Below, piece by piece: positions 26,853-35,917 of a stretch of 42,940 bases of DNA. The stretch is taken from positions 1 through 42,940 of the forward strand of contig PWEN01000043.1 of the NCBI GenBank assembly GCA_003553505.1, read 5' to 3'. The translations under genes were made by a program, and so were the position numbers. A model generated the notes under the pieces. It had not been told where the DNA came from, ran no database searches, and saw only the letters and a program-made list of their open reading frames with translations. This DNA is from Candidatus Nealsoniibacteriota bacterium (GTDB lineage: Bacteria > Patescibacteriota > Minisyncoccia > Minisyncoccales > PWPS01). How positions within the stretch are numbered: the stretch's first letter is position 1; each line of letters opens with the position of its first letter.

Positions 26853-27484
26853 TAAAGTTCGAGAGCTTTTTTTATCACTTGACTATTGTAGGGCAGTCCC
26901 AAGTGGGTACCACCTACAACGCAACTCTCTCCAAAGGCGCAGCTTTCCCAAGGCACAACTCCATCCTCTATAGAGTACACCTGTAAAAGCGGCAACTGAT
27001 AGCTTTTTTGTCTCTCCAATACACGGTTTAGCTCCGAAAGGGTGTTTCCGGAAACAGTCTTATAAATCATGTTAAACAGCCTTCCTTCTATGCGAAACGG
27101 TGATCCCAAGGTAACAACAAGCTCTACTTTTTCAGGCAACTCATAACACACCTCTCTTGCATACACTCCTCCCATGCTCCATCCTATAAGCGTTATTTTT
27201 CCTGCTCCCGCCACTCTTTCTACGCGCGAAACAAGAGAGTTTTTCACTTTTTCTCGGTATCCTGTATTCACTCCCATGCCCCATCCATAACAACAGATGC
27301 CTTTTTTGTTCAATCTTCTGATTACCGGAAAAAGATAAGCATCACAAGACATAAACCCCGGAATGAACATAACCACTCTCTCTTCTTTCGTCTCGGGAAA
27401 ATCACTAAACAAAAAACTCAAAAGCTCACGAAAAACCCTTATTTCCGCCAACAAATAACGGAAAGATGGAAAGATCTCAGCCAT
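26852..27484 (-). CDS. Alpha/beta hydrolase (lipase/thioesterase-like)
   Basis: VVMFIPGFMSCDAYLFPVIRRL, ITLIGWSMGGVYAREV (GxSxG), VVTLGSPF, GGTHLGLPYNSQV. Confidence 0.8.
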   Translation of the reverse strand: MAEIFPSFRYLLAEIRVFRELLSFLFSDFPETKEERVVMFIPGFMSCDAYLFPVIRRLNKKGICCYGWGMGVNTGYREKVKNSLVSRVERVAGAGKITLIGWSMGGVYAREVCYELPEKVELVVTLGSPFRIEGRLFNMIYKTVSGNTLSELNRVLERQKSYQLPLLQVYSIEDGVVPWESCAFGESCVVGGTHLGLPYNSQVIKKALEL

Positions 27485-27516
27485 TTTATCCCTCCTTTTT
27501 TGAAAATGAAAAGAAC

Positions 27517-27852
27517 TTAACCTCTCTTATATTTATCACTTAAGCGCACCACATCTTCCTCTTTGAATTCCCCTCTTGAGATCTCCAGAATACGCACTCC
27601 TTCATTTCCCGCCTCAGCCTTATGTTCTGATCCTGCTTTTATTTCAAAAACATCTCCCTTGCACCCTCTTTTTACCTCTCCTTCCACGGTCACCAAGCAG
27701 TCCCCGTCAACCACCAGCCACGTCTCGTCACGCATCTCATGCTTTTGCAAGCTGATCTCTTCTTTCGGGTCAATACTTATCACCTTTACTGTGCTTTTCT
27801 CATTGAGAGCAAGAAGGTCAAAGTAACCCCATGGCTTTTTTACTCTTTTCAT
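27517..27852 (-). CDS. Cupin, mannose-6-phosphate isomerase type II-like
   Basis: MKRVKKPWGYFDLLALNEKSTVKVISIDPKEEISLQKHEMRDETWLVVDG...FEIKAGSEHKAEAG. Confidence 0.85.
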   Translation of the reverse strand: MKRVKKPWGYFDLLALNEKSTVKVISIDPKEEISLQKHEMRDETWLVVDGDCLVTVEGEVKRGCKGDVFEIKAGSEHKAEAGNEGVRILEISRGEFKEEDVVRLSDKYKRG

Positions 27853-29246
27853 GTTTCCTTTTTGTTTATCGCCATCTGCAGCTTATCAGCCATAACTTTG
27901 TGCTGAAAATTGTTGTCTAGTATCTGTAAGTTTCTGTCAATCCAACTCTTTCTTTTTCTTTCGTTTTCAATTATGCTTATCGTTTCCATTATAGCATATT
28001 TTGTAATCTTAAACTCTTCCAGTGCTACCGTTTTAAAGTTGAATTTTGAGAGATCCTTCTTAAAAACAGGATAAGTGTACACAATAGGCACAAGACCAGA
28101 GGCCATTACCTCCAGTAAATTATTCCCGAAACCCTCTATTTCGCTAAAATAAGTTGATATACCCCCCAGGGCGGCAAAAACGCGAGGCACGTCTTCGAAC
28201 TTAACTCTTGAGCGAGGATTCTCTTTGTCGGCAAATCTTAAAAAAACCTTCTCTGTTCCATATTTTTCACAAAGATCACGATGCAGCTTTAACAGGTTTG
28301 CTCTTGTCTTCTCACCCATAAGGCCAACGGGACCAGAAACAAAAAAGTAAACAGCGTTATACTTTCCTCTTTTTGAAAGCTCCCTGTGAAGCCTGAAAAT
28401 GAACCTTAAAGCAAAGTTTATCCTTTTGCGAGGCACCACTCTTGTGTGTTGCAAAACGAAGAGTGTGCTTTCCAAGCTCTCTCCGCGATCCGCAAGAAAC
28501 CTCTCAATATCAAGCTCCTTCAAGAACATGCTCTTTAACTTTTCCGTTTCCTTGTTTTTAAGATCAGAGCAAGAAGATATAAACTTATCAGTGGTGTTAT
28601 ATATCACGCTATGATTTAAATTTATAAAACCCCTGTACTGAGGACTCAACGCCATAAAATACTTCTCCGCGTTCGGAAACTGAGTGCTATTTATAAATAT
28701 CACATAGTCCACGTGCCGTCCGGGAACCCCTTCCAAGAGATACTCGTATGTGCTTTCAGCCGGTTGTGCAAATTCCTTTCTCTCCATGTGAGAGTCATGC
28801 CACCATAAGATATATCGAGGAGGGTTCTTTACGCTTCCACAGTAACGAGAAAGAGCAATGGCAGTAACAAAGTTAACAGGATGAGACATGTTATGAGCAA
28901 AAATAACATCTATGTCGTTATCCTCCACAAACCGCTTTATGCACTCCTGGGCTCGACTTATCGCGTTTTCAATCTTTTCTTTCTCTTTCTCTCCATACCC
29001 TTTAGAGTACAAACGAAGCATCATCTTGTTAACCTCGTGATCCTTGTGCAGTATCTTTTTTTCCGTAACACAAGAACCTCCTTCTCTTGTTTTTCCTGCA
29101 AGATAAAATATATTGCTCTGCGGAATACCCATGTCATTTTTCATTACCTCATCTGCTTGGCGCATGACAATGGATACTCCGTCAGAGTATCCCTGCAATG
29201 AGTGTATTATTCCGTAACGTAAGTTTTCAGGAGATTCACTTATCAT
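27849..29246 (-). CDS. GT-B glycosyltransferase (family 4/GT1-like)
   Basis: LQGYSDGVSIVM N-terminal; FAHNMSHPVNFVTAIALSR; C-terminal STYFSEIEGFGNNLLEVMASGLVPIVY with E-x7-E motif. Start taken at MISESPEN (29246). Confidence 0.82.
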   Translation of the reverse strand: MISESPENLRYGIIHSLQGYSDGVSIVMRQADEVMKNDMGIPQSNIFYLAGKTREGGSCVTEKKILHKDHEVNKMMLRLYSKGYGEKEKEKIENAISRAQECIKRFVEDNDIDVIFAHNMSHPVNFVTAIALSRYCGSVKNPPRYILWWHDSHMERKEFAQPAESTYEYLLEGVPGRHVDYVIFINSTQFPNAEKYFMALSPQYRGFINLNHSVIYNTTDKFISSCSDLKNKETEKLKSMFLKELDIERFLADRGESLESTLFVLQHTRVVPRKRINFALRFIFRLHRELSKRGKYNAVYFFVSGPVGLMGEKTRANLLKLHRDLCEKYGTEKVFLRFADKENPRSRVKFEDVPRVFAALGGISTYFSEIEGFGNNLLEVMASGLVPIVYTYPVFKKDLSKFNFKTVALEEFKITKYAIMETISIIENERKRKSWIDRNLQILDNNFQHKVMADKLQMAINKKET

Positions 29247-30624
29247 ACGTCCACAAAAAACCATACGGAGCAACGCTGTCCACAAAGGACCGCGAAAGAC
29301 AATCAAATCTTTTTTTTATTCTTACCGTATAAGGGGTAATATTATGAATACAAGCCATACCGTTTCGCAAGACAACAAGCAGACCGTTTTCTGTGTATGC
29401 CTCTTGTCTTGAGTGCGGACAAAAACAGTCGTGCTTTTTTCTTTCTTTTATCATGAAGCATATCCCCTCGTAAAGATCTTTTCTTGGGGAAAAAGAAAGC
29501 TCTTCTTCTAATCTCTTTCTGTGCAACTTTTCACGATTAACATCACGAGAAAAAGAAGGATTTTTCTTTCCAGAAGACCCCAATAGACTGTGATAGTAAA
29601 CAGCAGGAGATCCTTTCAAGGAAAGCAACAGCGAATGAGCACAAAGCATCTTTTCTACACTCCTTTCTAGAGCATCAAAGTAATTTACGTTCACCTCATA
29701 CGGCTCTTCTTCTCCATAAGAAACTTCTCCAAGACGACACAAAAGATCAGTCCCCTCTTTTCCTAAATACTCTTTTGCGGCGCAAAGGGCAACTCCATCA
29801 TGAGAAGCAAGAAAATTAAGATCGTTTTCATGAGAACTCTGCAGATGTTTTAAAAGAGGACGTGTGTCTTGCGACAAAAAAGCATAAAGAACAAGAGCGG
29901 GAAGAGCAAAGTTGTAAGCAAGAGACTCTTTGCGAAAATTATCAATTATATCCGTTTCCATGTTCACTTCAGAAACAAAGATATCCCCCAGCTCCTCTTT
30001 AAGTTCACGCAATAAACAAACAGCTCTGCTGTTTTTACGCAGATCACTTAAAGGCTCCTTGAAAAAGTAAGCTATAGCATCAAGGCGTATAAGTTGTGCA
30101 CCTTTTTCTTTATAGAAACGCAGCACATCCTTTGCGCTGCAAATGACATGAGGATTGTAGTAGTTCAAATCGATCTGATCACTGCTAAAAGTGGTCCAGT
30201 AATGCTCTTCCTTGTACTTTGTAAATAAAGGCGTGTCTCGAGGGCGAAAAACATCATCCTCTGGAAGATCGTTCTTTTTTATATAAAAACCCTCAAACTT
30301 GCTATCTCCCTCAAGCGCCCTTTTGAACCAGTAATGATCTGAAGAAGTGTGGTTCAGCACTCCGTCAAACACAAGAGAAAATGATCTGCTGATCATCTCT
30401 ATATCTTCCCAGCTCCCAAGGAAAGGATCCACTTTATAGTAATCAGAAACAGAAAAACCATCGTCCGAAGTGGACTCGAAGAACGGAAGAATATGTATAA
30501 AGGAGAAGTCAGAAAAATAATCAAGAGCAAAGGATCTTAAAGAAGAAAGGGGAAACCTCCCTTCCTCTTTTATCGCATCGGGATAAACAATAAGAAAAAC
30601 ATCTTTATGGGATCTCTTCGACAT
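29236..30624 (-). CDS. GH13 family protein, sucrose phosphorylase-like (GH13_18-like)
   Basis: IHILPFFESTSDDGFSVSDYYKVDPFLGSWEDIE; VFDGVLNHTSSDH; GAQLIRLDAIAYFFKEP (nucleophile); DIFVSEVNME (acid); NFLASHDGVAL. Confidence 0.85.
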   Translation of the reverse strand: MSKRSHKDVFLIVYPDAIKEEGRFPLSSLRSFALDYFSDFSFIHILPFFESTSDDGFSVSDYYKVDPFLGSWEDIEMISRSFSLVFDGVLNHTSSDHYWFKRALEGDSKFEGFYIKKNDLPEDDVFRPRDTPLFTKYKEEHYWTTFSSDQIDLNYYNPHVICSAKDVLRFYKEKGAQLIRLDAIAYFFKEPLSDLRKNSRAVCLLRELKEELGDIFVSEVNMETDIIDNFRKESLAYNFALPALVLYAFLSQDTRPLLKHLQSSHENDLNFLASHDGVALCAAKEYLGKEGTDLLCRLGEVSYGEEEPYEVNVNYFDALERSVEKMLCAHSLLLSLKGSPAVYYHSLLGSSGKKNPSFSRDVNREKLHRKRLEEELSFSPRKDLYEGICFMIKERKKHDCFCPHSRQEAYTENGLLVVLRNGMACIHNITPYTVRIKKRFDCLSRSFVDSVAPYGFLWTYDK

Positions 30625-30898
30625 GAGAAAAAATATTTCGTAGAGAGTCTTCCTCTTTCAGCTCTCCTCTTCTTTTCCACTCCTCTTTTACACTTTCATG
30701 TGATTCTTTTTCAATACGAGGAAGGTCACGTTGGGACTCATGCTCTTTGTTTAGTGGCAAATATAAATAAAAATAGAAAGTTGTCGCAACAAAAATAAAG
30801 CAAATAAAGACAACAAGAAAAGACATTAAAAAGATATTCCCGGCTAAAAAGAGAATCATCCTTTGAATTGCTCCTTGTTTTTTTATCTCACTCTTCAT
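30605..30898 (-). CDS. Small single-TM protein at the end of the pilus operon
   Basis: Strong TM (NIFLMSFLVVFICFIFVATTFYFYLYLPL) plus charged tail; overlaps pilO and the GH13 start. Confidence 0.6.
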   Translation of the reverse strand: MKSEIKKQGAIQRMILFLAGNIFLMSFLVVFICFIFVATTFYFYLYLPLNKEHESQRDLPRIEKESHESVKEEWKRRGELKEEDSLRNIFSHVEEIP

Positions 30899-31403
30899 CT
30901 TCTTCTAAAAAGTAAACTTTTAATGACATCTCCCCCAGAATCTCTTCCTCGTCTTTTTCAATATGCAAATTCTCAATAGTGGAAAGCCACTCTTTTGTCT
31001 CAACCTCTCTTAAAAACTCCAAAGCATCGGGAAAAGACCCTGTAAACTCTACTTCAAACATGAAGCGCGGCCAAGGAAGGGTGGCCCTGCTTCGAGTTGC
31101 ATCGATCTCTACCTGAAGATCATTTCTTTCAGCTAACATCTTGAGAGTAGTAGCGGTGTCTATCGGTTTTTTGGGATCTCCAAACATTTTATATGCACGC
31201 TCAAGAACAGCCTCCATCTCCTCATACTCCATACTTTTCTTGACCTTTTCATGTTTTTGTGAAAGATATTCCAAGTCCTTCTTCTCCGCAATAAACTCTT
31301 GAGACTGCTCTCTTATATCAAAAAACAATGAAAAAGCAAGAAAGGCGCATAAGCCCGCGAGAAGCACAACAACGGCAAGTGATGCAATATAAAGTCTGTT
31401 CAT
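30888..31403 (-). CDS. pilO: PilO-like type IV pilus inner-membrane protein
   Basis: Single N-terminal TM, coiled coil, position after pilN; LKMLAERNDLQVEIDATRSRATLPWPRFMFEVEFTGSFPDALEFLREVET. Confidence 0.7.
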   Translation of the reverse strand: MNRLYIASLAVVVLLAGLCAFLAFSLFFDIREQSQEFIAEKKDLEYLSQKHEKVKKSMEYEEMEAVLERAYKMFGDPKKPIDTATTLKMLAERNDLQVEIDATRSRATLPWPRFMFEVEFTGSFPDALEFLREVETKEWLSTIENLHIEKDEEEILGEMSLKVYFLEEDEE

Positions 31404-31912
31404 TTCACTTCAAATTTGATTAAAAAATCGACATTTTCCGCTTGCGTCCAGCTTCCCGGCGAAAAATCTACGTTAGAAAACTTTTCCTTGAAGCTCTCTT
31501 CTACTTCAAGCAATAACTCCCAATCAGATGCCCTTCCGGACAAATTCACGCTGCTTCCATCAAAACGAAAACTGGTAAGATAACAACCAACGGGAAGCGT
31601 ATCGCTTATATCTTCAAATATAGGTGTTACACTATTATATTCACTATAAACAGAGTCCATTCCGGACATTACTTGATTAAACTCCTTCATCTTCTCTTCT
31701 TTTTCTTCTGTATCCGGTATCTCACTCTTTTTCTCTTTGATCAATCGCTTTTCCTTCTTCAGGTCACTTACGCCAAACTCGTTTATAAGATAAAAAGAAA
31801 GAGAAAGAAAGAGAAAGAAAAGAAAAAGGAAAAAACAAAAAACAAACACGATCTTGCGCCTCCTTTCTCTTGCAACTTGCACTCTTTGATATGGTGGAAG
31901 AAGATTTATCAT
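31400..31912 (-). CDS. pilN: PilN-like type IV pilus protein
   Basis: MINLLPPYQRVQVARERRRK start typical of PilN, single TM, FNQVMSGMDSVYSEYNSVTPIFEDISDTLPVGCYLTSF. Confidence 0.82.
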   Translation of the reverse strand: MINLLPPYQRVQVARERRRKIVFVFCFFLFLFFLFLSLSFYLINEFGVSDLKKEKRLIKEKKSEIPDTEEKEEKMKEFNQVMSGMDSVYSEYNSVTPIFEDISDTLPVGCYLTSFRFDGSSVNLSGRASDWELLLEVEESFKEKFSNVDFSPGSWTQAENVDFLIKFEVK

Positions 31913-32913
31913 ACACCGTTCTTGAAATTACGAATGGCAAGCCCCACAGCTGCTCCGTAATCCAGAAGACCACTATCACTCATAACACTTCCTTTTTCTA
32001 CGGAGACCTTGAGCTTACGCGACAAAAACTCTGTGAGTCCTTTTAAGTTTGCCCCTCCTCCACACAAAACAATTTTTTCTATCTTCTCTCCATAAGGAAT
32101 GAATCCGCAAGAGTTGTAGTAGTCAAGGTGCTTCTTTACAACATCAGCCATCTCGTCAAGTACAGGAGAAAGAGCTTTATAAACATCGTCCGTATCTTCT
32201 ATTCCGTGCTCCTTCTTTATTCTTTCCGCTTCTTTTAGATCTATACCGCCTCTACGGGATATTTCCCTTGTAAACTCTCCCGAAGAAGTAGAGATATAGC
32301 TCGTAAACCTCACCAATCCTTTCGAAAAAACAATCAAGCTTGTTTTGCTTTCTCCAATATCAATCAAGAGCAAGGGGTTTTCCTCTTTTTGCGGAACTAC
32401 CGCTCTTGCCGTAGCTATAGACTCCACTTCCGCTACTACCGGAAAAAGGCCTGCTTTGACCGTTGCGGAAACATATGGATCAACTATTTTTCCGGGAAGA
32501 GCAACAACAAGAACATCAAGATGGTCTTCTTCAGAGGAAACGATCTGAAAATCAATATACATCTCTTCTGCTGGCAAGGGTATATAATCTTCCGCCTCGT
32601 ACTCTATCGCCTCACGGAGCTGCTTGAGGTTCATTTTGGGCATCTCTACCATCTGAAAAAAAGACTTTTCTTCCGGGAGAGATATAGCAACATATTTGCT
32701 TTTCGGTTTTATTTTTTTGGTTATCTCTTTTATAGCAAGTGTTAAAGAGTCCTCATTCCAAACCCTGCCTCTCTTTATGATATCCGTATCAATGCTTACT
32801 CTTTCCAAAAAACCGATCTCTCGGCCGCTTTTTTTTAAGCTAGCCGCCTTGAGAGAGGTTTCAGAAATATCCAAACCAAAAAAGTCCATATTTGTATTTA
32901 AAAACTGCAACAT
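31909..32913 (-). CDS. pilM: Type IV pilus assembly ATPase-fold protein PilM
   Basis: FFGLDISETSLKAASLKK; YIPLPAEEMYIDF; LLIDIGESKTSLIVFSKG; EKIVLCGGGANLKGLTEFLS. Confidence 0.93.
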   Translation of the reverse strand: MLQFLNTNMDFFGLDISETSLKAASLKKSGREIGFLERVSIDTDIIKRGRVWNEDSLTLAIKEITKKIKPKSKYVAISLPEEKSFFQMVEMPKMNLKQLREAIEYEAEDYIPLPAEEMYIDFQIVSSEEDHLDVLVVALPGKIVDPYVSATVKAGLFPVVAEVESIATARAVVPQKEENPLLLIDIGESKTSLIVFSKGLVRFTSYISTSSGEFTREISRRGGIDLKEAERIKKEHGIEDTDDVYKALSPVLDEMADVVKKHLDYYNSCGFIPYGEKIEKIVLCGGGANLKGLTEFLSRKLKVSVEKGSVMSDSGLLDYGAAVGLAIRNFKNGV

Positions 32914-32942
32914 ACTTTCATACTAGCAAATTTTGACAAAAA

Positions 32943-34328
32943 TCAATATACCTCCTCCCAGTGATCTATCTGTATCACAGGCGAGAACTCAGGATAAGTA
33001 GACTCTCCTTCAATCATGTATCCCAATCCATACATTATCTTTTCATTGTCCAACGTCACTTCTAGTCCTTCTGTTACACTTATAATATCCATCTTCCTTC
33101 CAATAAACCCTCCCTTTATGTTTATTTTTTCCGGCACTCCTGTCATTGTTACCGTGTTTACGGCATAAACAACACCTTCTATGTATCCTTCTTCCTTAAA
33201 AGAGTAGTTACCAAAAGAGATCTTCCCTTTTGAAAGAAGTCCCGAAGGACCATCTTGATAATTTGTCTCCACATGTGAAAAACCCTCATCTCTCCTTCCT
33301 TTGCTTATCCAACTATAATTATCTCCAACAGTGATGTTTCCGTCTGCAACAAGCGCTCCATTTACCTCCAAGTGCCTCCCTCCTCGAAGATTAACGTGAC
33401 CGGTAACATAAGTAATATCGTTCTCAAGCACCAACTTCCCTTTTTCTCCCACTTCCCACAGAAGATCATCAAACTCTCTAGAGGAAAGAACACACTCGTC
33501 AGAGCACTGATAAGGCGACCCTCCTTCCGGATGACAAACAATGGAGCAATCACTACCGCCTTCCGCCCTGCTCTTAAAAGAGTCCTCTTCATCGGAATCA
33601 AAGTCTACCATAGGAAGGGAAACATCTTCCGGGGGACACTGCTCACACTCTTCATAACACTCGTTTCGTGAGCAGATAGCGTTATAATTTATTATCTCAC
33701 TTCCTCCGCTCGAAGAAAAAAACCCCGTAGCAAGTATCTTTCCTTCAAGCTCTTCCGTATCAGGATCATCGTAAACCGCCAGAGAGCTTCCTAAGCTAAG
33801 CGTTATATGATGATTAGAGAAAAGGTTTCCATCATTTATGGTTACTTGCGAATTAATAATGTGAATATTTTCTCCTCCTCTTCCTCCTGAAAAAATAGCA
33901 GCATCCTCTGTAGGCCCATCAATACTTCTGAAAACAGCCACCTCCACCTCCCTTTTTGCTTCTCTTTCCATAAAAGGAACAGTTGCCGTTGCCGTGATCT
34001 CCGCTTGTCCCACGGCAGTGTTCTCCACAACAACCTCATAACTACCTCCTCCGACACTTCTTGTTATAGAATCAGACCAGTAGTTTCCCTCCCCGTCCGG
34101 ATTAAGATTACTTGATATAAAGTTGTCGTTCCACTCTGTGTCGTTTTCCAACTTCCAAACGGCTTCATTTATCCCGCTCTCCGCAAGATAATACGCCTTT
34201 TCTGCTCCCTCCATGCTGGTCGATATCCTTGTTTCTACCACAGTGCTACTCAAAAGATAAGCCCCTATCGCCATGAGGACGGCAACTATAATCGTGGATA
34301 TAATAAGTACTGTTCCTTTTTCGTTCAT
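32943..34328 (-). CDS. PilX-like large minor pilin/pilus-associated protein
   Basis: MNEKGTVLIISTIIVAVLMAIGAYLLSSTVVETRISTSMEGAEKAYYLAESGINEAVWKLE; start (34328) overlaps the preceding gene stop. Confidence 0.78.
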   Translation of the reverse strand: MNEKGTVLIISTIIVAVLMAIGAYLLSSTVVETRISTSMEGAEKAYYLAESGINEAVWKLENDTEWNDNFISSNLNPDGEGNYWSDSITRSVGGGSYEVVVENTAVGQAEITATATVPFMEREAKREVEVAVFRSIDGPTEDAAIFSGGRGGENIHIINSQVTINDGNLFSNHHITLSLGSSLAVYDDPDTEELEGKILATGFFSSSGGSEIINYNAICSRNECYEECEQCPPEDVSLPMVDFDSDEEDSFKSRAEGGSDCSIVCHPEGGSPYQCSDECVLSSREFDDLLWEVGEKGKLVLENDITYVTGHVNLRGGRHLEVNGALVADGNITVGDNYSWISKGRRDEGFSHVETNYQDGPSGLLSKGKISFGNYSFKEEGYIEGVVYAVNTVTMTGVPEKINIKGGFIGRKMDIISVTEGLEVTLDNEKIMYGLGYMIEGESTYPEFSPVIQIDHWEEVY

Positions 34329-35119
34329 AAGTTTCTCCCAAATATCTTCTTCATTAATGTCACTTCTCTTTCTTCCAGTGTTAAAGTAACAACCACATTT
34401 ACCGCTCCATCCTCCCATATGGAAACACTCTCAAAATGTTCTCCTATGACACGTGGACTCTCCAGTATCTCTTTTTCAATGCTCTCTCCCTGTGGGGGTG
34501 TGGCATCAAAGGGGACATAAGAGTGGGGATCGTCAGAGAAGTAGTAAGCATACATTTTTCTTTTCACTGTGCCGTTTTCATCAAGAAAATAATTTATATA
34601 GTAGTAAGAAGTGTCTATAAGATATTCTAATCCAAAGTAATCTTCTTCTTCGCAAAAAGGAGTTCCTATGTGAGCATCTCTTGTCTCTCCATTATAATCA
34701 ATTATCTTTCTTTTTTCTCCTATTAGTTCTGCAGGTCCATCGATTATTTTTATAAAAGCATCATTATAGAATCCATCCTCTTGCACGGAAGAATCAGAAA
34801 GAGTAACAGTATTTCCGCTGCCTCCTTGAGCAACCTCCTTCTCTCTTATCTCATCTAAGTGCCCATCCTGGAAAATTATCTCTTCCTTGGCGCTTTCCTC
34901 ATCTTGAGGAACAGAGGTGACCACTCTTCTTGCTTGACGAAGCTCCCGTGAAATAGCGTCTAGAAAAACTCTTCCGTTTTGCATCACTTCCATCGTCCTT
35001 TCCGACTCAAAATAGACACGACTGGAGATAATCAATACAGAAGAAAAGAACGTCACCATCACTGCAAATATGGCAACCACTATAAGCACCTCCATGAGTG
35101 TAAACCCTTTTTTGTTCAT
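34325..35119 (-). CDS. PilW-like prepilin
   Basis: MNKKGFTLMEVLIVVAIFAVMVTFFSSVLIISS class III signal peptide. Confidence 0.85.
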   Translation of the reverse strand: MNKKGFTLMEVLIVVAIFAVMVTFFSSVLIISSRVYFESERTMEVMQNGRVFLDAISRELRQARRVVTSVPQDEESAKEEIIFQDGHLDEIREKEVAQGGSGNTVTLSDSSVQEDGFYNDAFIKIIDGPAELIGEKRKIIDYNGETRDAHIGTPFCEEEDYFGLEYLIDTSYYYINYFLDENGTVKRKMYAYYFSDDPHSYVPFDATPPQGESIEKEILESPRVIGEHFESVSIWEDGAVNVVVTLTLEEREVTLMKKIFGRNL

Positions 35120-35505
35120 CTTTCAGTAATGATCACGGTTAAATTTGTTTCCGCCTCTTTCGAGGTGCGCGGTTTTACGGTGACCACTACCTTTTTCATT
35201 CCCGTATCTTCAACACAGTTCTCGTTTTCCGGATCAAAGCAAGAGATTTCCGTCTCTCTACTGTACTCCTCAAACCTTGTTATTTCTCCAAAATCCTCTA
35301 GAAAAACTCCTTTCTCCAGATCGTCATACTCTTGAGAAACAGTGCTCTCTATTTGCGCGGATGCTAAAAAAAGAGCTGTGTTGCTTTTTTGATTAAGCTC
35401 CACAATTCTTGCTCCAAGAGGGAAAACAGAAACAATAAAAACTACTCCTATAGATATCACTGCCACTCCAATAATTGTTTCAATTAAAGTCAATCCTTTC
35501 GACAT
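35116..35505 (-). CDS. PilV-like prepilin
   Basis: MSKGLTLIETIIGVAVISIGVVFIVSVFPLGARI class III signal peptide. Confidence 0.83.
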   Translation of the reverse strand: MSKGLTLIETIIGVAVISIGVVFIVSVFPLGARIVELNQKSNTALFLASAQIESTVSQEYDDLEKGVFLEDFGEITRFEEYSRETEISCFDPENENCVEDTGMKKVVVTVKPRTSKEAETNLTVIITER

Positions 35506-35917
35506 GGAAAAATCCTGATGGCTTTATTTTTATTAATCTTGAAAAGTCGTGACCTTTGACCATAACCTCTCCACTCTTAAAGACCGCTCCAAAACGAGTA
35601 AATCTCGCCTCGTCATAATCATCTACGGCATGCAACTCTACACCCGGAGGAAAAATGTTCTCTCTTATGACCTCATTATCTTCATATCTTATAACCTTGT
35701 ACGAGTTATTGCTAAAATCAAAGCGTATTCCGTGATGAATCTGCTCTGCGATCGACATCTGTTTTGCATATCGCAGATCACTTACAAGCTCATTTATCTC
35801 TCCGGAAACCTCAAACTGATCCCTATAAGCCCAAAAACCGGAAACACCCACGGAAAGAGCGACGGAAATAATAACAACAACCACCAGTGTTTCTATTAAA
35901 GTAAATCCTTTGATCAT
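35480..35917 (-). CDS. GspH/FimT-like prepilin
   Basis: MIKGFTLIETLVVVVIISVALSVGVSGFWAYRDQF; SDLRYAKQMSIAEQIHHGIRF. Confidence 0.85.
   Translation of the reverse strand: MIKGFTLIETLVVVVIISVALSVGVSGFWAYRDQFEVSGEINELVSDLRYAKQMSIAEQIHHGIRFDFSNNSYKVIRYEDNEVIRENIFPPGVELHAVDDYDEARFTRFGAVFKSGEVMVKGHDFSRLIKIKPSGFFHVERIDFN

Noticed and set aside
29236-29306. Apparent 70-bp GT/GH13 overlap suggesting a frameshift fusion
   Set aside because: Disappears when the GT start is placed at MISESPEN (29246), leaving an ordinary 11-bp overlap.
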